From NCBI GenBank assembly GCA_037074765.1, contig JBAMDO010000571.1, forward strand, positions 1 to 64,000: a DNA stretch of 64,000 nucleotides. Direction: 5' to 3'. Made by a program: the position numbers and the translations under genes. This DNA is from Mansonella perstans (lineage: Eukaryota > Nematoda > Chromadorea > Rhabditida > Onchocercidae). Positions 35,964 through 48,806 of the stretch are shown one piece after another; position 1 is the stretch's first letter; each line of letters opens with the position of its first letter. The notes under the pieces were generated by a model. The model saw only the letters and a program-made list of their open reading frames with translations, did not search any database and was not told the DNA's origin.

Positions 35964-37996
35964 ATGGCAAGTATGAAACAATGGAGGCATCAATCGCTGG
36001 AAGCCAATGGATCTAGTCAGAAAAATGCGGAGGACAAAGATTCTGAAGTTGTTGCAAGTGGATATGATGAAGAATCAGTGGATGATGAAGATACGAAGCA
36101 ACTATCATCCGTATGTCGCGCCGAAAAATCACTTGGTATATTAACCCAACGATTTGTTGATTTATTGCAACGAGCACGTGGTGGCATTGTCGATTTGAAT
36201 ATTGTGAGAATTCCTGATTTCCTTCATAACTGCTGAAATGCAATGAAATAACAAGAAAGCCGTCTGGGCAAGATTTTTATTTCATACTACCATCGTTCAT
36301 TACTTCAAAGTGCTTCAAAGAACGTTCGAAATATTCATGCTCGCAGAAATTTCATTGCATTCTCAGACATCTGAAATATCCTTTTCTGCAATTTAGTGAC
36401 AACTGAAAATAGCCCAGCAAGAGAACGGCTACTTCAAAAGCGAAGGCTATTTAAGTAGTAGTTTTGATTTAAGTTTTTGTAATTAAAACATAATTTTTTT
36501 TTTAGAAACTTTATTTTAAGGCTACTGAAGAACTGCAAGTACGACAGAAGCGAAGAATATACGATATAACCAACGTACTGGAAGGTATCGGGTTGATTGA
36601 AAAAAAGTCGAAAAATATCATTAATTGGAAGTAAGTTTCAAATGGTGATATTCCTGATGACCACTTTTTCCATATTTCTTCTTTTAATAATGTAAGTTAT
36701 TGTAAGTTTCCTTTAAAGAGGTGGAAAGCTGAGGAAGCATGGTGCATATCCGGATACTGATCCTGAAGAGCAGAAACGCATTTTGAAGCGGAAGGCTGAG
36801 TTAGAAGAGCTGGAGAAGGAAGAACGCATTCTCGACACCCATATTAAATGGATGAAACAGGTCTCAATTTTGATCACTTCGATATTTATACTTTTATTTT
36901 CATTGCTAGCTGTTTGTTCTTATATCTGAGCGTAATTGTAAAATTTAATTTCTAGAGTTTGCGAAATGTAAGTGAATATCAAAAAAACATGAAGCTGGCA
37001 TATTTGACGGAGGAAGACATACTATCCGTTTTTGAAGATAGCCGAGTTTTTGCTATACAGGCTCCTCCTGGGACTTTCGTTGAAATTGGTGCCCCACCAA
37101 GGGTTTGCTTTATTTCACAATTTATCAAATTAAATTTTTGCATGTCTCTGCTGTTTTTTTTTTATATAGCATATTTCGACTTTTGAAATTGTGATATACA
37201 GATGCGTGACTTTGACATGCAATACACTTTACGATTAAAAAGTACATTTGGCCCTGCGAATGCAATATTGTTGGGAGAAATGGACAGTAATCAAAATCGA
37301 CGCGACTTATTCACTAATAAATCCCAGGTATTCAAAAGAATGTGTATATATATAAATATATAATACAAATTTTCAAATTCATAATTATTATGATTTTTTT
37401 CCTTGTACTCGATTACTTCTCAAAAAACTTTACCTGATTTCAGCCTGTGTCATACACTGTAGAAGGTGATATGCCTAGACAGTTTTTAGAAGAGGATGAA
37501 GACGAAAGTGTGATAAAGAAGAGGCGATTGGATGAGGAATTTAGCAATCAGTCTGATCCCGTATTGGCTTTTATTCCTTCTCGTAAGTAATGATTATTTC
37601 TGGATTACTATGTGAAACATTTGGAACACTGTAGTGATAAAATGGGAATAATGTGATGTTAAATAATCTAAATTATTTATGGAAGGATTTTTATAAAAAT
37701 TTACTGAAGATTTTTCTGATTGAGAGTGTAATCCTTTCAGAAGACGAACGTCAGAAATCATTTCAGCAAGGGTGCAGTTCTCTGCAATCACAAGCAGACA
37801 CTAATCCTACGTTCAGCCAAGGTAATTTCTTTTGACATACTTTTTCCTATGAGAAATTTTATTAAATTTGATTTGACTTTCAGAAATTCGAGAGGTAATG
37901 AGGAAGCTAAGTCCACCGCCATCCGAACGTGATTATATTTTTAGTTTGAGTCAGGGCGAGACATTATCGGAGCTTTTTGAAGATGATCTCATTTGA
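35964..37996 (+). CDS. efl-1: E2F transcription factor, E2F4/5 type
   Basis: Eight exons: 35964-36203, 36521-36630, 36719-36860, 36956-37102, 37202-37327, 37444-37582, 37741-37821, 37884-37996; 365 aa. The winged-helix DNA-binding domain (about 52-120) contains [14 protein letters not shown] and the E2F hallmark [21 protein letters not shown] leucine zipper and marked box (about 120-260) allow pairing with DP. The extreme C-terminus [20 protein letters not shown] fits the Rb/pocket-protein binding motif. The protein would regulate cell-cycle genes with a DP partner. An in-frame upstream ATG at 35946 would add six residues; the one at 35964 follows an AG at 35961-35962 that may be a trans-splice site. 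It lies 626 bp after LEO1 on the same strand. Confidence 0.95.
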
Positions 37997-39121
37997 TATT
38001 CTTGGGATATCTTGATTGTATATGAGAAAATTTACAATGTATATTCTTTTATTGGTCTTGTTTTTGTGTTTTTTACTTCAATTGGTTAATTTAATTTATC
38101 TGATACTTCTTCTGTGGTCTTTTTATTGCATTCAGTCACTGATGTTTAATGTAGATATTTTCAAGTTTATAATAAACTATTGATTTAGTTTAAATGTATT
38201 TCTTTGGTGATTCTAATGATTCTTTGATATGAATACAACATTTTTGTAATTCTTACCTTTTTTCGTTAATTACATATATGGGAAACATCTTGTACCTTTT
38301 TGTCTTAGCATACTTTTTTTTTTTACATTGTCGTGTTTTCTACTTTTATATTTTATATTGTCTTATACCTTTCTGTCTTATCATACTTTTTTCTCACATT
38401 ATCATATTGTCTATTTTTTTATATTTTATATTGTCTTGTATCTACTTGTCTTATCATACCAAGCATCTGAAAAGGGGCCAGACATTCAATTACTCTAAAC
38501 TTGGAACAAACTAAGTCAGTTGAAGTTCTAGGCTATAGTGTTTTTATCATACTTCAATTAGTGCAGATTCTATGAGATAAAAATAAGAAAGCATAATTGT
38601 ATTCGAATTTTACCCATAGCAGTGTACTTAATTCAGGTTTATCATTTTGTTATTTGTTAATAGTGCTATATCCATCACATTGGCTTAAACATGCATTCTA
38701 TTTCTGTTGCATTGCATTTAGTTTTAATGCAAAAGAAGTAAAAATTTCCTTTGAAATTTGCAACAATATAAATAATATGCCCGTTTAAAATGCATTTTAT
38801 CTTAATAAACGAAAATTATCTTGCTTACAATGATAGGATGTAATTATCAAAATTATCAACTATTAATGGTCTCCTTTTGATTCATTTAAGAAGAACTGAT
38901 TCAGGTTATAGATTCTTCCATTATCATTATCAATTCTAGGAGGTAATATTACATTTACAATATCATAATTGCACATTTACAAAGTGTTGTACGACAGATT
39001 CAGAGTCTTCCCAACTTTTTTGTTAATTTTGAAGGATCTAAATTCGTAGATTTGGGGCAATACGGTTTTCATTTCAGTTTTCAAGAATTCTGGAAAATCT
39101 ACTGTTATTGATTTGGACATA
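37997..39121. other. intergenic, nothing recognised
   Basis: 1.1 kb between E2F and the SUPT7L-like gene, T-rich on the plus strand. The frame at 38278-38514 is a hydrophobic translation of poly-T and TTTATATT repeats. An acceptor-like ATTTCAG at 39071-39077 precedes the next start by 44 bp. Confidence 0.5.
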
Positions 39122-40870
39122 ATGTCTCGTGAACTGGAGACTGCGGTACCTCCAGATTCTGCTGCTACTGCTGCTGCTGGTTAGTTCACTGTATTTTTTA
39201 GTACCGGTTCGTTTGTCAGTTGAGAACTGCATTTTTGAGTTCCAGGATATTGAAATGGATTAAAAAGTTTGCAAGCATCACTCTTGCATAATTCATAATT
39301 TATGGTTCTCAATACTTCCAGTTATTGTCGTTTAATTATTCAATCAAGCACTTTCAGGTAATTCTAGTGAACAAAACACATCAATGATCTCAACTGAAAC
39401 AACGAAGAAATCTAAGATTGTTGAGTAAGTTTTGTTGATCGCATATTAGTGCTATCATTTGGTTAAGCCCGTTAATTGATATTTTTATATTCTTCTAGGA
39501 AGTGAAGAACAAATTTTCTTTTCCATGTAAAATAACACTTCTAAAAGCATTCATAGAAATTGAAATGAGATTTTCCTATGAAAGTTTGCAGATTTCATTT
39601 CGATCCTTTGATTATGCATACCATTTCACTACTACGATATAATCAGAAAATTAATTGCTATCGGGTAAGAATGGGACCGCCACCATCATTACCTGTATTC
39701 AATCCCATTAAAATACATTTGCTTAATTCGTAAGTCCTCTTAATTTTTGTGTATTTAAAAAAAATTAAAGGAACGTGATTTCTAAAATATTTTATTAAAA
39801 TTTTTTTTTGGAAACGGAATTGAATGCTAAAACACTTTTTTTCTTTTCTGAGTGTTTTTCAAAAGTTGCAAGAATTGCAGGCAAGAAATGGCGAATGAAT
39901 TTTCGGAGGAGAATATGCAATTATTGCTTAGAAAAGCGGTGGCCGTCTTAGCTGCTCATTTAGGTTTTATTAGTAGGTTAATGCTTCAAAGTACTTCTTA
40001 ATAATTCAGACTCAGAATGGAAATTCTACCTGAATGCTTTTTATCAAGCATTATTTTTTACTACCTAGTTTTTTAGCTTACTGCTACTTATAGTGACTAT
40101 TCAAGTAAATTACTGAAAAATCACATTCAGAAATGGAATCGTCAGTGGCATATCTCATATCACGGATTGTTGCTATGAGAATAAAACGAATGTGTTTTAA
40201 TTTGAACCTTTCACATCAGCGACGTGTGGAGGGCAGAGAAACAGCATTTCCTGTATGTCATTTTTTTTTAATATAATTTGTTTTTCTCTAAAATTTTTAA
40301 AAAATTTTGAATGAAATATTTTTTGTTTTTCGCAGCATTTAAGAATAAAACACTAGAATTTGGAGTCAAAGTAGCAATAAAAAAAGATTTAGTCCAAAAT
40401 GCAACTGTATGCGAAGCATATGTTTTCTTAGAAAGAAATTTATAAACTCTTGGAATTACGATCTACTGCTCAGTTGTTAGTTTGGAGAATCTACTCTAGC
40501 AGATTGATTGCACAACATTGTAACAATTTGCTTTAAATGTTTGGAATGTACAATCTGTTCGAATATAAATGATGCTTGTATGAAGCAATGTTCAGTTAAT
40601 GAAAATTAGTAATAATTCCAAAAATTTCAGTCAGCATTGATGCATGCACTTCGCTTGGAGAATATTAGGGAAGTCACAGAATTGCAAGAATTTTATAGAA
40701 GTCGTGTGATTTTCTATCACGATCGAGTACTACTTTCTTGTACACAAAAATATGAAAAAGCAACGAAGAAATTTGCTCATTTTCAAGCTGAGAAAGTCAA
40801 TCGTTTCATGGATGAAACTTCCTTAAAATGTGCTCCTCAGAAGCTGCTATCAAAGGCAAATCATAGTTGA
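39122..40870 (+). CDS. SUPT7L/STAF65-gamma-like SAGA subunit with histone fold
   Basis: Six exons: 39122-39179, 39358-39424, 39592-39729, 39881-39972, 40131-40252, 40631-40870; 238 aa. Residues about 90-160 form a bromodomain-associated histone fold (MQLLLRKAVAVLAAHLGFI, then MESSVAYLISRIVAMRIKRM). The following block FPSALMHALRLENIREVTEL continuing to QEFYRSRVIFYHDRV matches the arrangement after the histone fold in STAF65-gamma. In the family this subunit pairs with a TAF-type histone fold within the SAGA coactivator. The N-terminal about 20 residues are Ala-rich and low in complexity. Assignment rests on the recalled pattern of the family, not on a search, and the small TAF8/TAF3-type proteins are the main alternative. 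Confidence 0.7.
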
Positions 40871-42521
40871 GTCTACAATACTATCTCTAATACTGTATGA
40901 TTCTGCTTGTTCCATTTTCTGCGGGTTTTATGATTTTTTATGCTTTAAAAAAAAATGGTTTTTTTTCCGGTAAAATTCAAATTTATATATATTTGGATAA
41001 TAGACTGGAGAATATTTATGTCGTTGACCGCTTTAGTCCATTTAAATGAGAAGTATTCATTACAACTATTACTATCACTAAACATTATTACGGAACAGTG
41101 AAATGAGTCTTAGGCTTATTTCTTCAAACTTTATTGTTTGATTCATCAATTTTATTCGAATTATAGTGTAAAAAAATTTGAAATTGAAGTATGTACAGAA
41201 AAATATAGGTAGGAATAGGAACTCATTGTGAAGCATCAAGAAATGAAATCGTCATAATAGCTACATATAGCGGTGTTAAATTGTTGTGATTTTTTTGTTG
41301 TGTGAATAAATTACACTTGTACTGTCGTTGTGCAATCATATGCCACGTGAAAATTATACTTATACTGTCGTTGTGCAATCATATGCCACGTGTAAATTAC
41401 ACTTATACTTTCGTTGTGCAATCATATGTCAGCCACGTGTAAATTACACTTGTACTTTTGTTATGCAAGTCATATGGTCCATTTTTTTTTTTTTTTTGTT
41501 TTATTGCAATAATTATAAATCATACTATGGGCAAATATGAATAGAAATTTTTTTTGAACGAAGCTGAAAAAGAAATTTATAAAAAAATTTTGGAAAGAAA
41601 AATTTTCAAAAAATATGCCACTGATTGCGACTATTAGTTATTCTAATCAAAAACTCTAGTAGTCTATGTTTCTAATAAGATTGCCATTTGAATTATGTTA
41701 CATTTTAGAACACTATATTTCAAACTAATACAGGATTGGCAATGCTAATTTACACACCAAATACTTATGCAACTTATCAAAAAAAAATCTTTTTAATCTT
41801 TAGTATAAGATGGTTAAAAAAGTCATCAACCGATTTTACACATAGACTATTCGTCACAAATATATATGCTTTCCTGAATATGCTGTAATAGTATAGAATA
41901 ATATTTCATTAGTATATTATTCAAGCTAAAGAAATTATTTAAAATTTGCGTGAATGAACAAGACGTTAGTTAAAATCAACTTTGTTCAGTTCCAAAATGA
42001 AATTAATCTTACATATTTCAACCCGAAGTAAAAATCATATAGATTCATATCATATGTACATGAATATTATAAAGCGTCAGTGAACTATAATCAAGAAAGT
42101 ACATAATATAATTCTCAAACTTATGATATCACTATCAATTTTTGAGAAATGAAAAAAGGTATTGAAATTTCCTGTAGTAATAAAACAATCTATTAATCAA
42201 TAAGCATTCAAAAAAGACAAAAATGAAAGCAGCAAAAATGAAAAATTTATTATGAATTATGAAACATTTCATGCCTTCTTTCTATAACTGTTAGTAAATG
42301 AAGCTAGAATTCAAACTAATATTCATAATAAATTTTTCAATATAGCTCTGAACTATAGCCAGATGAAAAGTAATAATGTGTAATGAATGACTCCACTACG
42401 TCAGTTACAAATTATTGAAATGACTGTAGGAATTTCCGATTTTTTTTTTTAAATCACAGTAAGATTTTAGAATTGCAACAAAGTGATTAATTTATGAACT
42501 AAAAATAAAAAAGATCACTGA
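40871..42521. other. convergent intergenic region
   Basis: 1.65 kb between the SUPT7L-like gene (+) and alpha-SNAP (-). It holds a 43-bp array and otherwise nothing recognisable. Confidence 0.5.
41303..41475. repeat. about 43-bp minisatellite, 4 copies
   Basis: Four imperfect copies of a unit containing AAATTACACTTATACTGTCG and TTGTGCAATCATATGCCACG. The third junction has a small insertion (TCAG). The plus strand is open by chance (41328-41540). Confidence 0.85.
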
Positions 42522-45500
42522 TCACTTAAGATCATCATCATCCTCATCACTACATGATCTTTTGATTTTAACCAGAATTGACGTGTGCCACTGATCCAAA
42601 CGTGATATTTTATCAAAAGATTTTACTACTTCCGTGAATTTCACTTGATTTTTGTCTTCCAAACACGAAATTAATTCACTGAAAATAAAAGTTATATAAA
42701 GTTCAAAATACTGAAATACATGAACTAAGTTGCATTAAAACCATGAACATAACACAGAATGGTAGAAACAAACCTGACAAGTTTATATTCTCTCGAATCA
42801 ACAAATGAAGGAGAAATTTCTTCGTAACGCTTCAATGCATTTTGAGTATCCACCTAAAAAAAAATTCAATGATCAAATGCACAGAAATAAAATATTAATA
42901 AAACGAAGAATACAGTTATAGTAGTTAAACTAATCAACTTGCCTTCAAATTGCTCCATAATTTAACACTAGTCACGAACATCCTTACCTCTGTGTTAAAA
43001 ATCTTATTACGCTACAATTAATCACAGGTAAAACATAATGTTTGTTACAGTATTACCGTGAATAAGCCTATATCTTCCAGATCTATTCACTTCACAGTTA
43101 TGGATTAGTCTCGTTAACTTGGAGGAAAATGAGGAAAATGCAACACGCTTGTTTATTTTCTGTACAAACTGAGCCAGTTATATTGTCAAACCAGTTAGTA
43201 TCTTCATATGTTTTCTCTAAAATAATCAAAGAAAAGCTAACTAAATCAGAGCAAAGATGACAAAGAAGAGCTTGGAAAAAATGATTTTTGGCCGCATATT
43301 TTAAAGTTGGATGGTCAGCTTCCCAAATAGCCACTTCCTCGAAAATTTTGATTGCCTTTTTATAATCTTCCAGTTGCGCGGCATACTGAAAACAGCATGG
43401 AAAATTACTCAAGAAAATAGTAATTAAATGAAATGAAAATGGCTTTAGAAGAGAAAAGTCAGAAATCAAACGTTTGATCAACTTTAAAGAACTGCCTAAT
43501 CAATTAAAAGCCATTAATTTCCGAAGTGTTACTGATACACTTATAAAAATAGGAGAAATCACCTGTGCAACTTTAATCATACACTTAGTTGCTGAACTTC
43601 GGCTTTCTTCACCTTTATAAAAATCAGCTGCCTCCTGAAAAACATAAGTACTTACATCTAAGCCGATGTAATCCGAAAGAAGGTTCAGGCATTCTCGTTT
43701 GCCTCAAATGAAAAAAACTGGACAAGTATAAGATATTTATATCTGATAATGATAATGAGTCATAACTTGTGCCATATCTGAAACCACACTTTCAAAAATT
43801 TCGGCCATCATACAAGTATAAAATATCATACCTGATAATGGGTCATTGCTTGTGCCATATCTGGAGCCTCACTTTCAAAAATTTCGGCCATCGTGCAATG
43901 ATATTTAGCAGCCATATTGAAACGACCCATATCCGTGTAAGTTTCAGCAGTTTTTATCAAACAATCAATTGCTTGCTGCAAGTGTATGACTTGTTACTTC
44001 GTTTCTAACTTTAATGAACCATTCCATAAATTTATAAAAACTTACGCTTCAATACGTTTTATGATAAATCATTTATAACAATGATTCTGAATAAAATATC
44101 TCTATATCAATTTTAAGCCATTATAAAATTAATGAGGGTATTAAAAGTAATGATCCAGACACTTGGAACAGTTCTACACCAATTTAGTACTACCATGAAA
44201 TGCAAATGTGTCCTATTTTTAAAGATTTAAGGTTGCCATAGAAAGAAAGAAATAGAACGTTAACGATTACAAAATCACCCATAAAAATGAATACTTCTAC
44301 AAAGTGTATGTCTTTGAATTTGTTTAAAAATAAATGAATACTGTTAATTAAAATGCTGTATCAAGGAAAGTAATTTCAATTAAAATTAATAATCCGAAAC
44401 GACTCATTCACTGAAAATTAGCAAAAATATGACAAACAGTTTGCACACAAATCAAATTATGACCATTACTAAAGAAATAAAACTTCCTAAATAAGAACTA
44501 AACATATTTGCTGGAAAAAACTCAGAATTAAATAATGATTATTAAATCTTAAAGATTAAAGAAAAAGAAAGATAATTCAAAGTTTACTTGTGGATTAACT
44601 TTACGATAACAATTAGCTGCTTCTGCATAATTTGATGCTGCATCATGCTTTCGATCACTTGCTGCAGCATGTATTTCTGCGGATCTCACAAATGCATCAC
44701 CTGCTTCTCGCCATAATTTTGATATTTTGAATAAATTCCCTGCCTTAATTAATAAATTGCAATATGATTACGTGCATTTGCCTAAAAACAAAAATGAAAA
44801 ACTTTTGAGATTAAGAAGTCACATTCTTTTAGAGTTATAATCTCCAAAAAGCGTTGAGCACAGCATTTTTGATCCGAACTTGCTTTTTTTTTTTGCTTGA
44901 ATGTTCTGTTAACCATTGATTATATTAATTTTATCAATGAATAAGGAGACAAAGCATGGATGATATTAGGAAGTAAAGAAATAGTAAACGAAACATTCAA
45001 TAACATAATTTTTCTAAATTTATTGTAGAAAACTCCTTCTTTATACACTTTATTATTCTCTTTTGTTGCCTCAATTTTTGCATTTTCTGTGGAGGAATTT
45101 CCAACATACAACTTTCCATTTCGCAGATTGCCTAAACTAACTATAAAATCAACAAGCTCAACAACACTATCATGGTAAGAACATAAACTGAGATAAGAAA
45201 CAAATTTTGATAGAGAATTTCCACAATCATTTCAAGTATTCACAGTTGATGACTTCAATCATTCGAGAGTTTTAAGTAGACAAATTCTTAATTCTACTAC
45301 TCGAAATTTCCAACAAATTTAATAGTATATTTACTACGGTTGAAAATTTATTAGTATATTACAAATACCATTAATAGTCACCAGGAGCTTCCTTTACATA
45401 TTTACATCATCCACTGGTTCTGGAAGAACTTTCGTTCTTCTAGCTTTAAAAGTTGGTTCCTTTTGTTCATTGCCAAAGACTATTCCTCGCGGTGTACGAG

Positions 45501-46330
45501 GAGGATGTATCTTACGGATAGTGCTAACTTCGCCCACTTGTTCAACTGCTCCAAATTCTTTCCGTGGCAATTTCCTCTTTCTCATAAGCAATGAGCATTC
45601 TCTGATACCATGAATTTCTTCAGAATGATAATTTCGTTCTTCTGGACTTGTGAAAATTTGTGAACAAGATGCTTCGTAACATCGAAACAAAGCTATAGAA
45701 GGATTGCGATCTCTTTTGATTTTAAAAATCGAACAGTGATTCTCGTCGGCATGAATTTCTAGGTAATGTATATTTGGAAATTGCTGTCCACATATGGCAC
45801 ATTGATGTCTATGAAACAGCTCGTAATGATCTTCAAAAGTGGCCACATCATCAAAACTCATTCCACAGCCATTTTCTTCGCATACTAAGACGCTTTCTGA
45901 ATCCTCCTACAACTTTCCATAAAAAACTACAAAATCAAAATCTAAATGTAAGAAAAATTGAAAAAAATATCATAAAGCACAAATGAACTATAGAATCTAA
46001 ATGCAAGAAATTAGCATGCATTTATATGAAGAATTCAAAATGCAAGAAGTGCATCCTTTTTTCAAGAATTCAAACATATTTTTTGCAAATAATAAAGAAA
46101 AACAAGTTCGGACTCAAATACTGATCACTCTTGAACTAAATTTGAAATAAATTCATCCAAAGGTTTTGAATGAAGGAAGAACTAATTAAAATACTAACTT
46201 GTACAAAAAGATCAGCAGCTTCTTCTGATTTACCATTACCAAATAAACCACTAAAAAATCCACTTCCACTTTTTGCCTTTTTCTCTGCATCCTCTAATTT
46301 TTTTCGGGCTTTAGCCTCATTTTCCGCCAT
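42522..46330 (-). CDS. snap-1: alpha-SNAP, NSF attachment protein
   Basis: Seven exons: 46330-46199, 44743-44588, 43975-43832, 43634-43563, 43385-43242, 42853-42774, 42678-42522; 294 aa, essentially the family length. Recognisable family blocks include GSGFFSGLFGNGKSEEAADL near the N-terminus, YTDMGRFNMAAKYH, ADFYKGEESRSSATKC and SRLDQWHTSILVKIK. The fold is an all-helical solenoid that binds SNARE bundles and recruits and stimulates the NSF ATPase for SNARE disassembly. The penultimate Leu in the acidic C-terminus (DDDDLK), needed to stimulate NSF, is kept. Intron 1 (1.46 kb) contains a zinc-finger ORF on the same strand, and intron 3 contains a ghost copy of the exon 3 end. Confidence 0.95.
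43727..43905. repeat. about 90-bp tandem duplication spanning alpha-SNAP exon 3 end and donor
   Basis: The block 43727-43811 (intron 3) repeats the block 43816-43905, which contains the last about 75 bases of exon 3 and its donor. Shared stretches include CTTGTGCCATATCTG and CACTTTCAAAAATTTCGGCC. In the intronic copy the donor reads CAG|AT instead of CAG|GT. Confidence 0.85.
45394..45907 (-). CDS. ZNF511-like C2H2 zinc-finger protein, nested in alpha-SNAP intron 1 (5' end unresolved)
   Basis: An open exon runs from an acceptor-like TTGTAG (exon begins about 45907) to a stop at 45394-45396. It encodes about 170 residues with three C2H2 fingers: VCEENGCG...H...H, HQCAICGQQFPNIHYLEIHA and FRCYEASCSQIF...H...H. 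Finger spacing, the IFKI linker and the RKRKL tail resemble ZNF511. The first Met (45861) lies inside finger 1 and would lose its two cysteines, so an upstream exon is expected. I could not find one. The exon starts in phase 0, the same phase as the donor of alpha-SNAP exon 1, so either it has an unseen own exon or it can be spliced to that exon. Function is unknown beyond nucleic-acid binding. Confidence 0.7.
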
Positions 46331-47020
46331 TTAAAAATTAAATGAACTATAAAAATTTTATAGTCCGTTACAGTTAAACTGGGTTAATTTATCACCTGAA
46401 AATGAGAATTCAAATAAAAAAAAAAAAAATCCAAAAATGATAAAAATGATAAAATATTATCAATTTACGTAGTTTCAAGTACGTAATTTTAAATAAAACA
46501 TACTATTTAACAAAAATCTAAATTAATAACAACAAATTAGTAAAGAATAATACTTTTATCAAACAGAGAGCAGCATAATTATCCTATACTTTACGCAGTT
46601 GAAGAGTACATATGAGACACTATGAGATATGAGAGATACATGAGAGACACTATGAAATATGAGACACCAAAATTTGACAATGTTTCGAAAAATCCTCGAT
46701 TGTCTCGAAGAATTCTCGAATGTCTCGAGTAATTCAGTTTAGTAATTCAAAATTTAAAAATAATAATTTCTGTATTGAAGGAAAAATGTAAAAGCCACCA
46801 ATTCAGCATACTAACATTAAAAACAAATTGTAAAGAAAAACATCACACAACAAACAATGTCCGCGCTTCTTCTATTGATTTCCATTTCGCTAACTCTCTT
46901 GATAATACTCATTGCTGTCACTCTTTTCAAATTCAATTCGTCAATTTTATCGCTATTTCCATTTTTCAACCACTTGATATTCACCAATGCAAAGGATTTA
47001 ATTTACAGTGAAATAACCAG

Positions 47021-47322
47021 TTGAAAAGATTTTTGAATCAATTCATTCGACCACTGATTAGTTAGTTGAAAAGATTTTTGAATCAATCCATTCGACCACT
47101 GACTAGTTAGTTGAAAAGATTTTTGAATCAATCCATTCCATCACTGACTAGTTAGTTGAAAAGATTTTTGAATCAATCCATTCCACCACTGACTAGTTAG
47201 TTGAAAAGATTTTTGAATCAATCCATTCGACCACTGACTAGTTAGTTGAAAAGATTTTTGAATCAATCCATTCCACCACTGACTAGTTAGTTGAAAAGAT
47301 TTTTGAATCAATCCATTTATTT
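47021..47322. repeat. 45-bp minisatellite, 7 copies
   Basis: Seven highly regular 45-bp units starting TTGAAAAGATTTTTGAATCA and including CACTGACTAGTTAG. Copies begin at 47021, 47066, 47111, 47156, 47201, 47246 and 47291. Only a few single-base differences separate copies. Confidence 0.95.
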
Positions 47323-47737
47323 GTTTCCCTATTATCTAATGCACAACAAATATTCTACTTTCTGCAAATTTAATTTTCCGCTATTATTACTATTACTCAA
47401 AGTTTGACTTTTAACATTGATCTTTAATTTTAACAAGAAATTTTAGTCGATCAAAAAAAATAAAAAAAAAAAATAAAACCGCTATGTATGATCACATTCT
47501 TCGTAGTGCCTAACTAGTTCCGGTTTTGGTTCAAATTACCGCAAATATACCTTTGATAGAGAGAGGTTACTTATCAATCAATGACCACTGATATATCTTA
47601 TCAAAAGATATCATCAAAATCACGATTTTTTTCTGGATATTGAAATCAGAAATAAATTACACAGAGTTTCTCCTATACACACAGTTGCAGACAGTGAAAT
47701 TCGACCAATTATCAAACATGCATTAAAAGTGTACTGC

Positions 47738-47842
47738 ATTGATAGCTAGACAGGTGTACTGAAATTGATAGCTGAATTGATAGTTAGACAGGTGTACTGA
47801 ATTGATAGTTAGACAGGTGTACTGAATTGATAGTTAGACATC
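47738..47842. repeat. about 25-bp minisatellite, 4 copies
   Basis: Tandem copies of TGAATTGATAGTTAGACAGG plus TGTAC, the first two slightly rearranged. Confidence 0.85.
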
Positions 47843-48302
47843 GTAGACAAAGATATACAATGGGCTCCTACGAGTGCGCTGAGAATGAAAAGCAAAATCT
47901 GTCTGCAAAATGCGTAGCAGAAAATCTCTTCGGGGTATTATTTGCAGTCATGGTTCTTACTGTTCTCATAATTATTTCTACGTGTGGAATAGCAGCCTGA
48001 AAGATTTTGTCCACATAGAACTTCCTGATAGAATGCAGAATGAAACGATATGGCCAGGACAAAAATTTTGATGTATAGATCAAATAGATCAATCTTCGAT
48101 CTGATCCAGTAAGAACAGATGATAGTATTAATAAAGATATATGCGATCAATGCATTGCTATAAGGTGTCATTAAAGAAAATCACCAATGCACAGAAAAAG
48201 AAAATAGAATGATTGAGATCATCTAATTCATCTCATTAAAATTAAACTTAACTAATTATAACTTCGTTTTATACTCAAGATCGAACTTTTTCATACTTCT
48301 GC

Positions 48303-48440
48303 TAGCTTCACTACTCGTACTGATGTCCACTACTCGTACTGTTCACTACTCGTACTGATGTCCACTACTCGTACTGTTCACTACTCGTACTGATGTCCAC
48401 TACTCGTACTGTCCACTACTCGTACTGATGTCCTTGATGA
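48303..48440. repeat. minisatellite of CACTACTCGTACTG units with two alternating spacers
   Basis: Eight CACTACTCGTACTG cores separated alternately by ATGTC and by TT or TC, giving a 35-bp dimer period. Confidence 0.9.
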
Positions 48441-48750
48441 TGTCCACTCTAAAATATATGGACACTCAGAAGGAGCGCTTTCTACCGAATCAATAAGCCA
48501 AATCGTTGCTCAGTAACGAGTAGGCAATGCACTTTTCATTCCTGCACTCTCATTTTTTTTTTTTTTTGGAGGATTGATCGCGGAAAAAAGTCCGAGAGAT
48601 AAAGAATGGGGTAGCATCCATCAACCAGAAAAATACTAGAATGAGCAATGTCTATGCTTCTCTAAATTCCATGCATAAACAGCTAATATGTACCATTTTA
48701 ATAGAGACATCTATATAAAGAATGATTTATCCTTGTTCTCTGATAGCATA

Positions 48751-48806
48751 ATGATAAGTTAATTGATAGCACAATGATCATTACGCTATCAATTAACAGT
48801 TATCAT
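48751..48806. repeat. 56-bp near-perfect inverted repeat
   Basis: The left arm reads ATGATAAGTTAATTGATAGC and continues ACAATGAT. The right arm is its near-complete reverse complement, with a 2-base bulge and a G/A mismatch region. It could fold into a stem of about 26 bp. Confidence 0.8.

Noticed and set aside
43098..43241. Minus-strand extension of the alpha-SNAP exon 5 frame
   Set aside because: The frame stays open, but family alignment and phase require a donor at 43241-43236 (GTTAGC), joining to exon 6 at 42853. The extension is intron.
45061..45150. Possible extra minus-strand exon with LRNGKL in alpha-SNAP intron 1
   Set aside because: An acceptor-like TTTAG and an open frame exist, but the phase does not fit the alpha-SNAP protein, which aligns fully without it.
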